Of a stretch of 64,000 nucleotides of DNA, positions 40,668 to 50,925 are shown one piece after another. The notes under the pieces were generated by a model. It was not told the DNA's origin. It saw nothing but the letters and a program-made list of their open reading frames with translations, and did no database searches. Location: NCBI RefSeq assembly GCF_002135315.1, contig NZ_NEGA01000004.1:146078-210077 (forward strand). The letters are read 5' to 3'. Positions within the stretch are counted from its first letter, which is position 1, and every line of letters begins with the position of its first letter. The translations under genes were made by a program, and so were the position numbers. The DNA comes from Acinetobacter sp. ANC 3903 (GTDB taxonomy: Bacteria; Pseudomonadota; Gammaproteobacteria; Pseudomonadales; Moraxellaceae).

Positions 40668-41360
40668 AGCTTTTTCCCCTGTTCTTGTTTCAGAGATTTT
40701 TCTGCATTCTGTGTAGCCATACAGCCTGAACCGGCTGAACTAATCGCTGTATGGTAAACCTTATATCAATATTACCTACAGCAAAGACACCATCTACAAC
40801 AGTGACAGTGAAGCCATTCGCTACCCCCTATGAATCTGGATAAAACTATCATGCAGGTTCAACTATTTTTTAAACAAAATTTGGGCAAATCATATGCCAG
40901 TTATCAGTTCGGTCATTGTGGTCAATTGCCTGCCAATTGCACTATAGCCACTGTATACCGCGACAATTTAAAAAATCGATAGTGAAATTTACAGTCAGTT
41001 GATATGTTATTAAGGGCTGGCCTAAAATCTGGTTGTTGAGTTGCTCAACCATTCAAATAAAATGGTCAGCATAACAACGCCTGCCTAATACTATATGGGC
41101 ATCAAACTTATGCAAATTGAGATATTTTATGGGTGAATTTTAGAACAATTTAATTTAAAAATTTATAGAATATTCATGTAACTTATATTAGAATTCATTT
41201 ACAATTGTATTTTTATTGATCTATCTAACCATATTATTGCTTAGCGTACACGATTACTGGTGCTAAATATAAGCAGTTATTGGTCAAACAATGATTCATG
41301 AAAGACATCTAATAACGTACTCACATATAGAGTATTAATTATATTAAAAAAGGAAAGGTT
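40668..41360. other. Intergenic region before the pilin gene
   Basis: A 693-bp AT-rich gap with no convincing gene. It holds a perfect 9-bp inverted repeat, CCATACAGC (40,717) and GCTGTATGG (40,746), upstream of the flavoprotein gene, and a long A/T stretch from 41,130 that must contain the promoter of the gene at 41,361. Confidence 0.4.
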
Positions 41361-41840
41361 ATGAAAAAATCAAATTATTCGTTATTCGCCATAACCATCT
41401 TATCCACTCTTGCCCATACTCAAAGCTCGAATAACAACTCTACCACCTTCAAAGTACAAATGACCGTCACTGAACGATGTGATATCGAAACGGGTCAAGC
41501 TCAAAATGTCGACTTTGGTACAATTCAAAGGTCTTCAGGCGCACTCACCTCCTCCGGGTCATTAAATGTCGTCTGTACTGAAGGTACCCCTTATGCCATT
41601 ACCTTGCATAGCGACAAAGCTTTAAAAAATACCCAGGATAACTCGATTCAAATTCCTTACCAGTTATATCAGGATGCAGCTTATAAAGTGGTATGGGGAG
41701 AAAGTTCTCAGGAAAGTTTCACCCAATCAGGTACCGGAACTGACCAGCCATTTAAAGTGTGGGCAAAAATTGAAGATGGTAAAACCAATGTACCTGCCGG
41801 CACCTATAGCGATACTGTCGTAGCGACAGTAACGTATTAA
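41361..41840 (+). CDS. Pilin subunit with SCPU (CsuA/B-like) domain
   Basis: A 159-residue exported protein. The signal peptide is followed by one spore-coat-U domain: ERCDIETGQAQNVDFGTI, then VVCTEGTPYAITLHS and a C-terminal strand TYSDTVVATVTY. It is a paralogue of the pilin at 46,003 but stands on the opposite strand, with its stop directly abutting the stop of the convergent adhesin gene. AAAGGAAAGG precedes the ATG. It may be an alternative major or adaptor subunit of the same pilus, separately controlled. Confidence 0.75.
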   Translation: MKKSNYSLFAITILSTLAHTQSSNNNSTTFKVQMTVTERCDIETGQAQNVDFGTIQRSSGALTSSGSLNVVCTEGTPYAITLHSDKALKNTQDNSIQIPYQLYQDAAYKVVWGESSQESFTQSGTGTDQPFKVWAKIEDGKTNVPAGTYSDTVVATVTY

Positions 41841-42833
41841 TCAATACGTTAAGGTCACGGTAATGGTATCTTGATAATCACCTGCACTTTGCACGTTTTG
41901 TTTAGGTACTTTGCCATAAACCGCAATAGTTTGAATTTGGTTGGTACCACTCGATTGAACCATACTATTTGAATCTGCTCCCCAAACACGACTCAAGCCA
42001 GGATCAGAATATAATTCATAATTTATATAATCTTGACCGTTCCACATACGTCGCTGACCGTTGCCTAGAGCATATTTACCTTGATTTAAACTGACCTTCC
42101 ACGCAGTTCTATTGGGACATTGCAATGAAATCTGGGCAGATGATGTTTTATCGGTATTTAAATTATCAAAACTGCCAAAAACTAAATCTGTCGCATTATG
42201 CAGCACACAACTATTTTCATAGTAGGCCGTTACCAAACCACTACTTGAGGCAATTGTTCCTGAAGTGAGTACCTCATTTCTATCAGGATAAAGACTCCCC
42301 CCCTTATACGATGCATACAACAGCTCCAAACTTAATGTTGAAGAATTATATTGTCCCATTGCCGGTTGTTGACCCGAATAAACCAATCCGTAAACTTGAA
42401 TTGGAACAGTTAATTTTTCATTTCCAGTCACTGTAAAGTTTGAACATTGCAAGCTGCTTGTTTCACTTTTTGATTTTATTTTATTTTCACGTGCCGGATC
42501 GTAAAACAGGTCATATCTTAAACTGTCTGACAGTAAGGGAATACCGCGATATAAATAGCGTGAGTTATTAGCATAGGCCCAGCTATCTGCGCTTAAACAT
42601 AGGGTGTAATTGGTTTTACCATTATTGGGTGGGTTACAAGTGACAGTGACAGTGGTACTGGCAAAATTTGCTGCTGTGCTGACTTCCCCAAAATCTAGAG
42701 ATAAAGAAGAAATGTTGCATTCAGCAGCATTTGAATTTGAATATAGACCTGTAATACAAAGTCCAAAAGCAATTTTAAGAACAGATGCTGACGAAAAGAA
42801 ATTGCCTGGATTTGTCTGTTTTTTTATTGGCAT
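41841..42833 (-). CDS. csuE: CsuE-like tip adhesin (two SCPU domains)
   Basis: A 330-residue exported protein. After the signal peptide, an N-terminal SCPU domain (AECNISSLSLDFGEVSTAA to about 175) and a C-terminal one (SCVLHNATDLVFGSFDNL to the end, closing with DYQDTITVTLTY) match the two-domain tip subunit CsuE of archaic chaperone-usher pili. The C-terminal domain is the pilin-type donor. Its start overlaps the usher gene by 10 bp. Known CsuE binds abiotic surfaces through hydrophobic loops of its N-terminal domain. Confidence 0.78.
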   Translation of the reverse strand: MPIKKQTNPGNFFSSASVLKIAFGLCITGLYSNSNAAECNISSLSLDFGEVSTAANFASTTVTVTCNPPNNGKTNYTLCLSADSWAYANNSRYLYRGIPLLSDSLRYDLFYDPARENKIKSKSETSSLQCSNFTVTGNEKLTVPIQVYGLVYSGQQPAMGQYNSSTLSLELLYASYKGGSLYPDRNEVLTSGTIASSSGLVTAYYENSCVLHNATDLVFGSFDNLNTDKTSSAQISLQCPNRTAWKVSLNQGKYALGNGQRRMWNGQDYINYELYSDPGLSRVWGADSNSMVQSSGTNQIQTIAVYGKVPKQNVQSAGDYQDTITVTLTY

Positions 42834-45193
42834 AGCAGCTCTCCTAAATCAATTAAACCACTTTTTTGACTTAAATCTGGCAATTCAACATGACATACAC
42901 TATTTTTTTGCTGTATGTATAATTTCGAAACTGTTGGACTTTCCAAATATACAATACCTTCATGCGCCACAATAGTCAGAGGTTGCTGGGTCTCGGAATT
43001 CATGTCATCCGATACCCAAACATTACTGCCCGGCTCAATAAAGTGACCTTGCTTATCCTTTAAAGTCATCTGTACTGTTTTAACCCGATAAATCGGAAAT
43101 TCAACATAAACGCCACTTCCATATCGGGGCACAGCATTCAGTTTGGTTGTTTCAATATGATAATCTACCGGGAGTTCCAAAGGATCTATTGATATCCGGT
43201 TATGCTGGTAAGGATTGAGTGCATCTACCACCAAAATTCCTTTTTTATTTGTTTTACCTACATAACGATTTTCTAATTTCACCGGCACATCTGGAACCGC
43301 TGATGTTGAAATCAGTGCAAATGAATCGTAAGTTCGGCGCATTGGAAGCAAGCTGTTTTTCATCATCAGTACACTTCCATTAACAGTACCGGTGATGAAG
43401 GTTGAAGAGGATTGACCGGAATTAAAGTCCTGAATTCCCATACTCCATTCACCATAATTGTGGAGTTTTCCGATTTGTGCCTGTAAATTTCGGAGATCTT
43501 GACCTGCATCTGCTTGAACTTGCCATCCCCACCCACCTGTATCTCTTGGAATAGACTGGTTTGCATTGAATGACCATTTTTCTTGATTCTGTTCTTGTTG
43601 CAAGGACAGATTTGCAGTTCGACGTTTTTCCAGTGGAATATTAAGACTTAAAAAATATCGCGTATCTTGCTGATTCAAATCATGATTGGCACTTAAATTC
43701 AGGAAAATATTATGTGCAAAGGAATAAGACCAGTTAAAAGTTAAATATTGACCAGGTACAGAGGATGGATATTCCTGATGAACATAACTGGCACCAAACT
43801 GGCCTAAAGCATTGTTAAATCCTAAAAAAACCTGATCAGAACGTTCAGGGAAAGCAACCCCATGAATACGCGCAATGTCATAAAATTCCCCCGACTGACG
43901 CAAGGTATTATAAAAGAAATTCAAATATCGGGATGACCAGTTATAACCCAACTGATAGATATAGCCTTCTGTATTTTGGTATTGGCTATATGAATATGCT
44001 GCATTGAGCATACCGGCACGATTCCCCAATTTCTGAATCACGCCCCCTCCAAGCAGAGCAAGTTCAGGTGCAAACTCCATATGACTTTCAATGGTTAAAT
44101 CATGGGTCAAGCCATAACGATAGGTTCCATTTGTGACCAAATCCCGATCGTATTGAAATGAGCGCTGTCCATAATCTAAACGGGTATAACCAAGATTCAG
44201 GGACCAGTCATCGAGACCTTGTTGTAGCAACTCATTCGTACCATACAAGGAAAAGCTGATTACACGTTGTTGACCATTTATATCGGTTAAAATTAATTGC
44301 GCCTCTCCTGTTCCACTAAGTACAGGCAAGGTTTCAATTTCAAATTGTCCCGGAACAACCTGCTGGGTGGTTTGTTTTAAACCATTAATAAATAGATCGA
44401 CAGTAGATGGTAAAGCCACCTGACCTTTAAACGATGCTAAGGGCGTAGTAATTCGATAAGGCTGTAATGAGAAATTTTTAGCCAAGCTTAATCCGCTGAT
44501 ACGAGTTGATCGAGACCAGTTCAATTGTCGAGATTGATCATCTCCGATTTTTAAACTGAACATGTCTTCAGGAAAATCCTTTTGCCAAAAAACATCTAAT
44601 ACTTGGCTATTAAAGTTCGACTCTTTACCGGAACGATTATAATTATAGTGGGCCGATAAACTAAAAATGCCTTCCTCCCCCAGTCCAAAGACACGATACT
44701 CATTTGCCCCACTTAAAGTGGAAGCATCAGCCGAATATTGTCCATAAAAATCATAATTTAATAGCGTACCCGGCTTATCCTGATTGGGATCTATTTTTGC
44801 CGGCTCTATAGCAGTATAGGCTTGATAGCGAGCTATGCTGTTTAATGCCTCCACATCTACATTTAAGTAGATTCTCTGGTTGAGACTGTCATATTCATAA
44901 TTTAGAGAAGGAATGTCTTCCAGAAGAACATAAGGCGTTGAAGTACTATCAGTCCGGTTAGGCAGACGAATCTTGAGCTGTTCTAAGGTTTCTCGGGAAA
45001 TCAGCAACTGATTATTTTCTTGCAGAAACTGTCCTAAAATATCTTGCTGAGATTGATTCAGAATGATATCGAGAATTAATTCTTGCTTTATAAAATTAGG
45101 AGATGAGGAGACAGAAGCCGTTTCTGCCTGAACTTTATGAATACAGCAAAATATAATGAGGACTATGCCCCACCAGCTTATGGGCTTTTTCAT
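42824..45193 (-). CDS. csuD: Outer-membrane usher, CsuD-like
   Basis: A 789-residue fimbrial usher. Features in order: signal peptide, N-terminal chaperone-binding domain (QELILDIILNQS), beta-barrel with plug domain (LPSTVDLFINGLKQTTQQV and the GQFEIETLPVLSGTGEAQLILTD region) and C-terminal domains ending CHVELPDLS. It forms the pore through which pilus subunits are assembled. It is third in the leftward operon, 14 bp after the chaperone gene. Confidence 0.87.
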   Translation of the reverse strand: MKKPISWWGIVLIIFCCIHKVQAETASVSSSPNFIKQELILDIILNQSQQDILGQFLQENNQLLISRETLEQLKIRLPNRTDSTSTPYVLLEDIPSLNYEYDSLNQRIYLNVDVEALNSIARYQAYTAIEPAKIDPNQDKPGTLLNYDFYGQYSADASTLSGANEYRVFGLGEEGIFSLSAHYNYNRSGKESNFNSQVLDVFWQKDFPEDMFSLKIGDDQSRQLNWSRSTRISGLSLAKNFSLQPYRITTPLASFKGQVALPSTVDLFINGLKQTTQQVVPGQFEIETLPVLSGTGEAQLILTDINGQQRVISFSLYGTNELLQQGLDDWSLNLGYTRLDYGQRSFQYDRDLVTNGTYRYGLTHDLTIESHMEFAPELALLGGGVIQKLGNRAGMLNAAYSYSQYQNTEGYIYQLGYNWSSRYLNFFYNTLRQSGEFYDIARIHGVAFPERSDQVFLGFNNALGQFGASYVHQEYPSSVPGQYLTFNWSYSFAHNIFLNLSANHDLNQQDTRYFLSLNIPLEKRRTANLSLQQEQNQEKWSFNANQSIPRDTGGWGWQVQADAGQDLRNLQAQIGKLHNYGEWSMGIQDFNSGQSSSTFITGTVNGSVLMMKNSLLPMRRTYDSFALISTSAVPDVPVKLENRYVGKTNKKGILVVDALNPYQHNRISIDPLELPVDYHIETTKLNAVPRYGSGVYVEFPIYRVKTVQMTLKDKQGHFIEPGSNVWVSDDMNSETQQPLTIVAHEGIVYLESPTVSKLYIQQKNSVCHVELPDLSQKSGLIDLGELLCQ

Positions 45194-45207
45194 CGCATCA
45201 TATATAT

Positions 45208-45972
45208 TTATTTTTGGACAGGTAAGGTTTGTTCTTTAAAATCGGAATTAATAACCGCCTGAAACTTGCCCGATGAATCCGAAGGGATCGCTGCGGGTAA
45301 AATCCATGACATGGTTTGTCCAACTAAAACATAGCCTACTAATCCTGGAAATAGCGCTGATTTTTTCCCATTTCCCGATACATAACTAAGCTGACTCAAG
45401 CGAATATATGAATTAGATAAATTAGTAGCAGTCAATTGCCCCTTGGCATATTTAAACTGTACTCGATCAATTGAAGTTATTCCCTGATTAATCATTGGTT
45501 TCTGATTGGTCTTATAAAACACAGGAATTGAATACTGAAGCAGTATATTTAATCCCGTTTTATTATTATTCGACTTATTATCAGGCAACTCATCTACAAT
45601 GAGGCGAAAAGCCTGTTCCTGATTGACAGGAGTAGCTGCAGGTTTAATCAGACGTACGAGTTGTCTTTGTCCTGGCTTAACTTCAGTAATCAAGGGACTG
45701 GCAATCAGATTTTTTGTGGCCGCTAAATTATCCTGGCTATTTTGTTGGGTCCATTGCTGCACTCGAACTTGAGCACGAATATTGGTAGTTCCAGTATTGG
45801 TGAGCCAAAGTTCTTTAGCCTTATCAGCGGAAGAAAACTCAATCAGGATAGGTGCAACCTGAAGGCTTGCAGCTTGCACCTGAGATAAAGGCAGAAATGC
45901 TAAAATAGCCAAAATACCAGAAATATGTATGCTTTTTTTATTCCAGGTATTGAGCAGCTCAGTTTTCAGCAT
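45208..45972 (-). CDS. csuC: Periplasmic pilus chaperone, CsuC-like
   Basis: A 254-residue exported chaperone with two immunoglobulin-like domains. The signal peptide (ILAILAFLPLSQVQAA) is followed by LQVAPILIEFSSADKAKELWLTN, the first strand with its subunit-binding face, and RQLVRLIKPA and AFRLIVDELP around the donor strand G1. It delivers pilin subunits to the usher by donor-strand complementation. Second gene of the operon, between the major pilin and the usher. Confidence 0.82.
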   Translation of the reverse strand: MLKTELLNTWNKKSIHISGILAILAFLPLSQVQAASLQVAPILIEFSSADKAKELWLTNTGTTNIRAQVRVQQWTQQNSQDNLAATKNLIASPLITEVKPGQRQLVRLIKPAATPVNQEQAFRLIVDELPDNKSNNNKTGLNILLQYSIPVFYKTNQKPMINQGITSIDRVQFKYAKGQLTATNLSNSYIRLSQLSYVSGNGKKSALFPGLVGYVLVGQTMSWILPAAIPSDSSGKFQAVINSDFKEQTLPVQK

Positions 45973-46002
45973 CCCGACTTTCCCTCTTATTTAACTTCTA
46001 AA

Positions 46003-46473
46003 TTAATAGCTAATTCTGGCTGTCACTGTATCTATGTAATTACCAGCTTTGACGTTTGTATTGCCTTTAAGTTGTGCATAAACGGTTAAATTCTCGACTG
46101 AACCAGTACCGATTTTTGCCACGGCCTCATTAACAGTTTTACCCCAAATTTTCTTATTAGTAGAGTCCTGAAATAAATCATAAGCCACGACTGAGCTAGC
46201 ATCATTGGTATTCACCATTTCACGATTACTATCTAATATGATCGTATAAGGTGTACCCATAGTGCACGTCGCTGCTAAGGTACCATTTGCAGTTTGAGTA
46301 GCTTGTGTTGAACGATTGAATGCTCCAAAATCAATACCAGATGCAGTACCAAATTCACATGATTCATTAATTGTTAGTTTCACTTCAAAAGTGGTGGTAT
46401 TTTCAGCAGCATAGACAGAACCAGCGCTTAAAATTGATGAAGCAAGAAGAGAAACATACAGAAAATTTTTCAT
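46003..46473 (-). CDS. csuA/B: Major pilin subunit, CsuA/B-like
   Basis: A 156-residue exported SCPU-domain pilin. A signal peptide ends near VYA-AENTTTF; INESCEFGTASGIDFGAF, AATCTMGTPYTIILDS and NYIDTVTARISY follow. Start ATG 46,473 is chosen because the signal peptide then has normal length; an in-frame ATG at 46,509 would add 12 residues. First gene of the pilus operon. Separate csuA and csuB genes found in A. baumannii are absent here. Confidence 0.78.
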   Translation of the reverse strand: MKNFLYVSLLASSILSAGSVYAAENTTTFEVKLTINESCEFGTASGIDFGAFNRSTQATQTANGTLAATCTMGTPYTIILDSNREMVNTNDASSVVAYDLFQDSTNKKIWGKTVNEAVAKIGTGSVENLTVYAQLKGNTNVKAGNYIDTVTARISY

Positions 46474-47251
46474 GATAATTACCTTAGTATTAAGATTTAC
46501 TTCACTCAAGAATCAATTAAAAGTATTCATAAGTAAGCTAAGCCGTGGAATATACGCTTGTTTTATAGCCTCGTACATAACTTTTTTAAATAAAATTAAC
46601 TACTTCACAGCAAACAAAGGCAATAAAACTACTCGGATTTCAAGTAAATCGGTATCTGTAGGCCAATTCAATAAGGTGACTTACATCGCAAATAATATGA
46701 ATTACGTGATATTTAATATGAATCCAACTTATAAATAATTAATATTTTAAGTGACGAAAAAACTATTAGGAATACTGCTAAATAATATTGAATATTATTA
46801 TCAATTAAGAATTTCTATACAATGAGATCTTTAATAGAGTACTCACGATTATTCTGTTTTAGCTCGATATGCAAAAGTTGAGATCAAGGATACTTAAGGT
46901 CACAAATATAAAAACATGACTAAAATCACATAATAAAATTTTAATTTTCATATGCTTTTGGATATTTTTTAAACAAAAAAACTTTTTCACCTTATTATTT
47001 TATTACAATAAAAATCAATTTCTTATATTCATTAATTTATAATTATTAGTATAAAAACTCTATTTAGCTGTTTTTTTAGACTGACTAGTTTTTTATAGAG
47101 CATTTACTCTTTTTTTTATTGTGCTATTTTTGTCACATGGAGTAACAAACGATAGTCGGTCAAAAAAACCGCTGTTACCAAAAATGAATACTGAGCCATA
47201 AATAACATAAAGCCGCAGTAAAAAAATTTGTACCTCAAGGAAAGACAAAGA
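46474..47251. other. Divergent intergenic region between pilus operon and fadL-like gene
   Basis: About 780 bp, very AT-rich, with no convincing coding frame. It must hold the promoters of the leftward pilus operon and of the rightward FadL gene. The part at 47,085-47,160 is similar to the region before the second FadL gene. Confidence 0.4.
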
Positions 47252-48481
47252 ATGAAATTAAAAACTCTTAGTACAGCAATGATTCTTGCAACCGTACCAA
47301 TGACAGGCGTATTCGCAGCTGCTTTGGACCGTTCAGGTCAATCTATTTCAGCATTTCTACAACCTGGTAACTATTTCGAAGCGGGTATTTCTGTTTTAGA
47401 TCCGAATGTTTCTGGTAAGGCAAATGCAAATAATTCAAATCTATCAGATATGGGAGATGATTATTACTTCCCTAGTGCTGCACTAAAACTACAACTAACG
47501 GATAATTTTTCATTTGGTTTAATTTACGATCAACCATTCGGTGCTGATGCAACTTACTCTACTACCGACCAAGTTTTAAACCCACTTACTGGAGAGGGTT
47601 TATTCCATAATGGGTCTGAATCGACCAAAGTTGAAGTAAAAACACAAAACATATCAATGCTATTTGGTTTCCAACCAAATAAAAATTTAAATTTTTATGC
47701 AGGTCCAGTTTACCAAACAGTTGAAGGTGACGTGCAATTACGTGGTCTAGCATATGGTGGTAACGCTACATTTGGTTCTTATAATGCCAAGATGAAAGAA
47801 GATGGTTCAGTCGGCTGGTTAGCTGGTTTTGCTTATCAAATTCCCGATATTGCTCTAAAAGCATCTTTAACCTACCGTTCTGAAATTGACCATGATGCAA
47901 AAACCACTGAAACCTTTAATACAGGTTTATTTGCAGGCCTTAACCTACAACCAAATTCAAGCACTTCAATCACGACACCACAATCTATTAACTTAGATTT
48001 CCAAACCGGCATCATGGCAGATACCGTAGCATTTGCGAATGTACGCTGGGTTGAATGGTCTAACTTCTCCATTCGCCCACCTAAATTTGGTACAGCTAGT
48101 GTACAAGCACCGGTTGTAGCTTCAACTGGAAAACCAAATGGCTTTGATTTAGTTGCTTATACAGATGATCAAATTTCAGCAACCGTAGGTGTTGGTCGTA
48201 AAGTAAATGATCAATGGGCAGGTAATGTATCAGTAGGTTATGACACTGGTGCAGGTAATCCAGTATCTACTCTTGGTCCTACTGAAGGATACTGGAATGT
48301 AGGTTTAGGTTTACAATTCAGCCCAGCACCTAACTACTTCATCGCTGGTGGTGTAAAATACTTCTGGTTAGGCGATGCTAAAGCACAATCTGGCGCTCAA
48401 TTCAATACGCCAGCTACTGTAGCTAAATTTGAAGACAATAATGCGCTTGCTTACGGTCTTAAAATCGGTTACCGCTTCTAA
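47252..48481 (+). CDS. FadL-family outer-membrane transport protein, copy 1
   Basis: A 409-residue outer-membrane barrel. The signal peptide (TAMILATVPMTGVFA) is followed by ALDRSGQSISAFLQPGNYFE, the N-terminal plug typical of FadL/OMPP1/TodX proteins, then FYAGPVYQTVEGDVQLRG and the C-terminal strand YGLKIGYRF. It carries hydrophobic compounds such as long-chain fatty acids into the periplasm. ATG 47,252 has AAGGAA 9 nt upstream. It is followed by a paralogue in tandem. Confidence 0.85.
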   Translation: MKLKTLSTAMILATVPMTGVFAAALDRSGQSISAFLQPGNYFEAGISVLDPNVSGKANANNSNLSDMGDDYYFPSAALKLQLTDNFSFGLIYDQPFGADATYSTTDQVLNPLTGEGLFHNGSESTKVEVKTQNISMLFGFQPNKNLNFYAGPVYQTVEGDVQLRGLAYGGNATFGSYNAKMKEDGSVGWLAGFAYQIPDIALKASLTYRSEIDHDAKTTETFNTGLFAGLNLQPNSSTSITTPQSINLDFQTGIMADTVAFANVRWVEWSNFSIRPPKFGTASVQAPVVASTGKPNGFDLVAYTDDQISATVGVGRKVNDQWAGNVSVGYDTGAGNPVSTLGPTEGYWNVGLGLQFSPAPNYFIAGGVKYFWLGDAKAQSGAQFNTPATVAKFEDNNALAYGLKIGYRF

Positions 48482-48500
48482 TATTATTTAACTGAAAGAT

Positions 48501-48531
48501 AAAAAGACCATTGTTCGCAATGGTCTTTTTC
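48501..48531 (+). terminator. Terminator after FadL copy 1
   Basis: AAAAAGACCATTG-TTCG-CAATGGTCTTTTT, a perfect stem with T run. Confidence 0.9.
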
Positions 48532-48823
48532 TACACTTTTAAATTAAAATTTATCAACCATTCAAATTGATACATGACTATATGTTTGTAATTTAAACAA
48601 CCAGTTACTCTCCAAAAAATCCATGAATTTAAATTAATTACTCTAATTTTTCATATAAAAATCATTAATATACAACTGTTTTATTAGTATTTTTACTCTA
48701 TTCAAGTCATTTCATTGGATTCATCAGTTCATTTCTTAAACGGTACTAAATATTTACTCTTTTTTTATTTATGTTACTTTTCCTTAACTTTTAGTTACAA
48801 AGCGATATCAGGGAAAAGTATCA

Positions 48824-50035
48824 ATGAAGCTTAATACCATTCAAACCGCTATTTTACTCAGCCTCATTCCAACAACATCAACTTTTGCTGCTGGGTTAGA
48901 TCGTTCAGGCCAATCAATTTCTGCTTTTCTACAGCCAGGGAATTATGCGGAAGCCGGTATTTCTGTATTAGATCCAACGGTTAAAGGTACAGATAATAAT
49001 GATCATTCTGTTAGCGATATGGGTGATGACTACTACTTCCCTTCTGCTGCTATTAAAGTTCAAGCCACAGATAAAATTTCTTTAGGTCTTTTATATGACC
49101 AACCTTTTGGTGCAGATGCAACGTATCAAGTTGATGGTTCAGACTTCTCAGACCCAAAACTTAAAGAAGGCACACAAGTAGAAGTCCGTACTAATAATTT
49201 AACTGCTTTGATTGGTTATCAACCAACAGCAAACTGGAATTTTTATGCAGGTCCGGTTTGGCAAACTGTTGAAGCTGATATTAAATTACGTGGTGCAGCT
49301 TATTCACTATTAAGTGGTTACAACATTAAAGTTGATCAAAAACAAGCGTATGGTTGGTTAGCTGGTTTTGCTTATCAAATCCCAGAAATAGCCTTAAAGG
49401 CTGCTGTAACTTATCGTTCAGAAATCAAACATAAAGCTAATGCTACAGAAACAAGTAATTTAGCTGCTCTTGGTGCAAGCATTCCTGCAACAGGCCATCC
49501 ATATAGTCCTTACAAACCATTTTTATCAACTTTAGGCTACAAAGAAAGCATACTTGATGCTACAACGCCTCAATCTGTAAATATTGATTTGCAAACAGGT
49601 ATTGCCGCAAACACTTTAGCATTTGCAAACTTACGCTGGGTACATTGGGATCAATTCGCAGTTAAACCTGAATTGTTAGCTCAAGCATCTACATTTGCAA
49701 AAGGCAAAGCGCAAAACCTGATTGATTACTCAGACGATCAATACTCTGTAACCACAGGTCTTTCACACAAGTTCAATAGTAAGTGGGCGGGTACAGCAGC
49801 TGTTGGATACGATTCTGGCGCAGGCAACCCTGTAACTACTTTAGGCCCAACTGAAGGCTATTGGAGTGTTGGTCTAGGTGGACAATACAGTCCTGCAGAA
49901 AACTACTTTATTCAAGCTGGGGTTAAATACTTCTGGCTAGGCGATGCTCAAGCTCAAACTGGCGGCACTGTAAAAGCTGACTTCACTGATAACCATGCAA
50001 TGGGTTATGGCCTGAAAATCGGTTACCGCTTCTAA
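48824..50035 (+). CDS. FadL-family outer-membrane transport protein, copy 2
   Basis: A 403-residue paralogue of the preceding protein with the same plug (GLDRSGQSISAFLQPGNYAE), the block DMGDDYYFPSAA and a C-terminal strand YGLKIGYRF. The two differ mostly in surface loops (for example around residues 205-250, where this copy has an extra loop). A terminator and 290 bp separate them, and the upstream DNA is similar, so each has its own promoter. Substrates may differ. Confidence 0.85.
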   Translation: MKLNTIQTAILLSLIPTTSTFAAGLDRSGQSISAFLQPGNYAEAGISVLDPTVKGTDNNDHSVSDMGDDYYFPSAAIKVQATDKISLGLLYDQPFGADATYQVDGSDFSDPKLKEGTQVEVRTNNLTALIGYQPTANWNFYAGPVWQTVEADIKLRGAAYSLLSGYNIKVDQKQAYGWLAGFAYQIPEIALKAAVTYRSEIKHKANATETSNLAALGASIPATGHPYSPYKPFLSTLGYKESILDATTPQSVNIDLQTGIAANTLAFANLRWVHWDQFAVKPELLAQASTFAKGKAQNLIDYSDDQYSVTTGLSHKFNSKWAGTAAVGYDSGAGNPVTTLGPTEGYWSVGLGGQYSPAENYFIQAGVKYFWLGDAQAQTGGTVKADFTDNHAMGYGLKIGYRF

Positions 50036-50062
50036 TTGCGTTAAACATTAGGACTAAACAAG

Positions 50063-50087
50063 AAAGGGCACCATTGGCGCCCTTTTC
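50063..50087. terminator. Terminator after FadL copy 2
   Basis: AAGGGCRCC-type stem: AAAGGGCACC and GGCGCCCTTTT around ATT, with one wobble. It lies between convergent genes and can serve both. Confidence 0.8.
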
Positions 50088-50108
50088 TTATTTCAAAGAT
50101 TTAGGATC

Positions 50109-50726
50109 TTAAGCTGGAATATCACGTACAGAAGCATTACGAATTGCCTCTTTCAATGCTTCATAACCGTGAATAGCTGGAAATTGCGGGAACTCAGCAA
50201 TCACATTTTCAGGAGCATCAAACAGGAAGCCATGATCTGCTTCGCCCAACATGGTGGTGTCATTATATGAATCACCTGCAGCAATCACACGAAAGTTTAA
50301 ACCGTGCAATGCTTTAACTGCCTGACGCTTTTGATCCGGCTGGCGAAGTTTGTACGCAGAGATCATGCCATTTTCATCAGTTTCCAATTTATGACAGAAA
50401 ATGGTTGGCCAATCCAGCTGCTTCATTAAAGGATGAGCAAATTCATAGAAAGTGTCTGAAAGAATAATCAACTGGAAATGCGTACTTACCCATTTCACAA
50501 ATTCTTTAGCACCCGGGAAAGGTCCCATATCTGCAATCACGTCCTGAATATCATTCAAGCCTAAACCGTGCTCTTTTAAAATATTCAGGCGCTGCGTCAT
50601 CAACACATCGTAGTCTGGAATGTCACGTGTAGTGGCTTCCAATGCTTTAATTCCAGTTTTTTTGGCAAAGTTAATCCAAATTTCTGGAACTAACACACCC
50701 TCAAGATCAAGACATACGATTTCCAT
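50109..50726 (-). CDS. thrH: Phosphoserine phosphatase/homoserine phosphotransferase ThrH
   Basis: A 205-residue HAD-family enzyme. The nucleophile motif is CLDLEGVLVPE near residue 5, motif II is IILSDTF, and the final metal motif is AAGDSYNDTTML. These match ThrH of Pseudomonas, which hydrolyses phosphoserine and can transfer its phosphate to homoserine. ATG 50,726 is chosen because of GGGAG just upstream and the family start MEIVCLDLEG. Confidence 0.87.
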   Translation of the reverse strand: MEIVCLDLEGVLVPEIWINFAKKTGIKALEATTRDIPDYDVLMTQRLNILKEHGLGLNDIQDVIADMGPFPGAKEFVKWVSTHFQLIILSDTFYEFAHPLMKQLDWPTIFCHKLETDENGMISAYKLRQPDQKRQAVKALHGLNFRVIAAGDSYNDTTMLGEADHGFLFDAPENVIAEFPQFPAIHGYEALKEAIRNASVRDIPA

Positions 50727-50925
50727 GGGTTCTCCCAATGTGAGTGAAAAAATTTTGCGCTATCATAGCTTAAAAACTGATATTTCAGGTGCTGTTTTTC
50801 AAATCTATTTTATTCATAAGTATTTATTTTTTAGTGCTAAGCAGATTATTTCAATTCTATTAAAATCGTTGTGAAATAAATTAATATAGGTTTTTAAGTA
50901 TCCAAGCCTATAGCCAGGAACTGTC

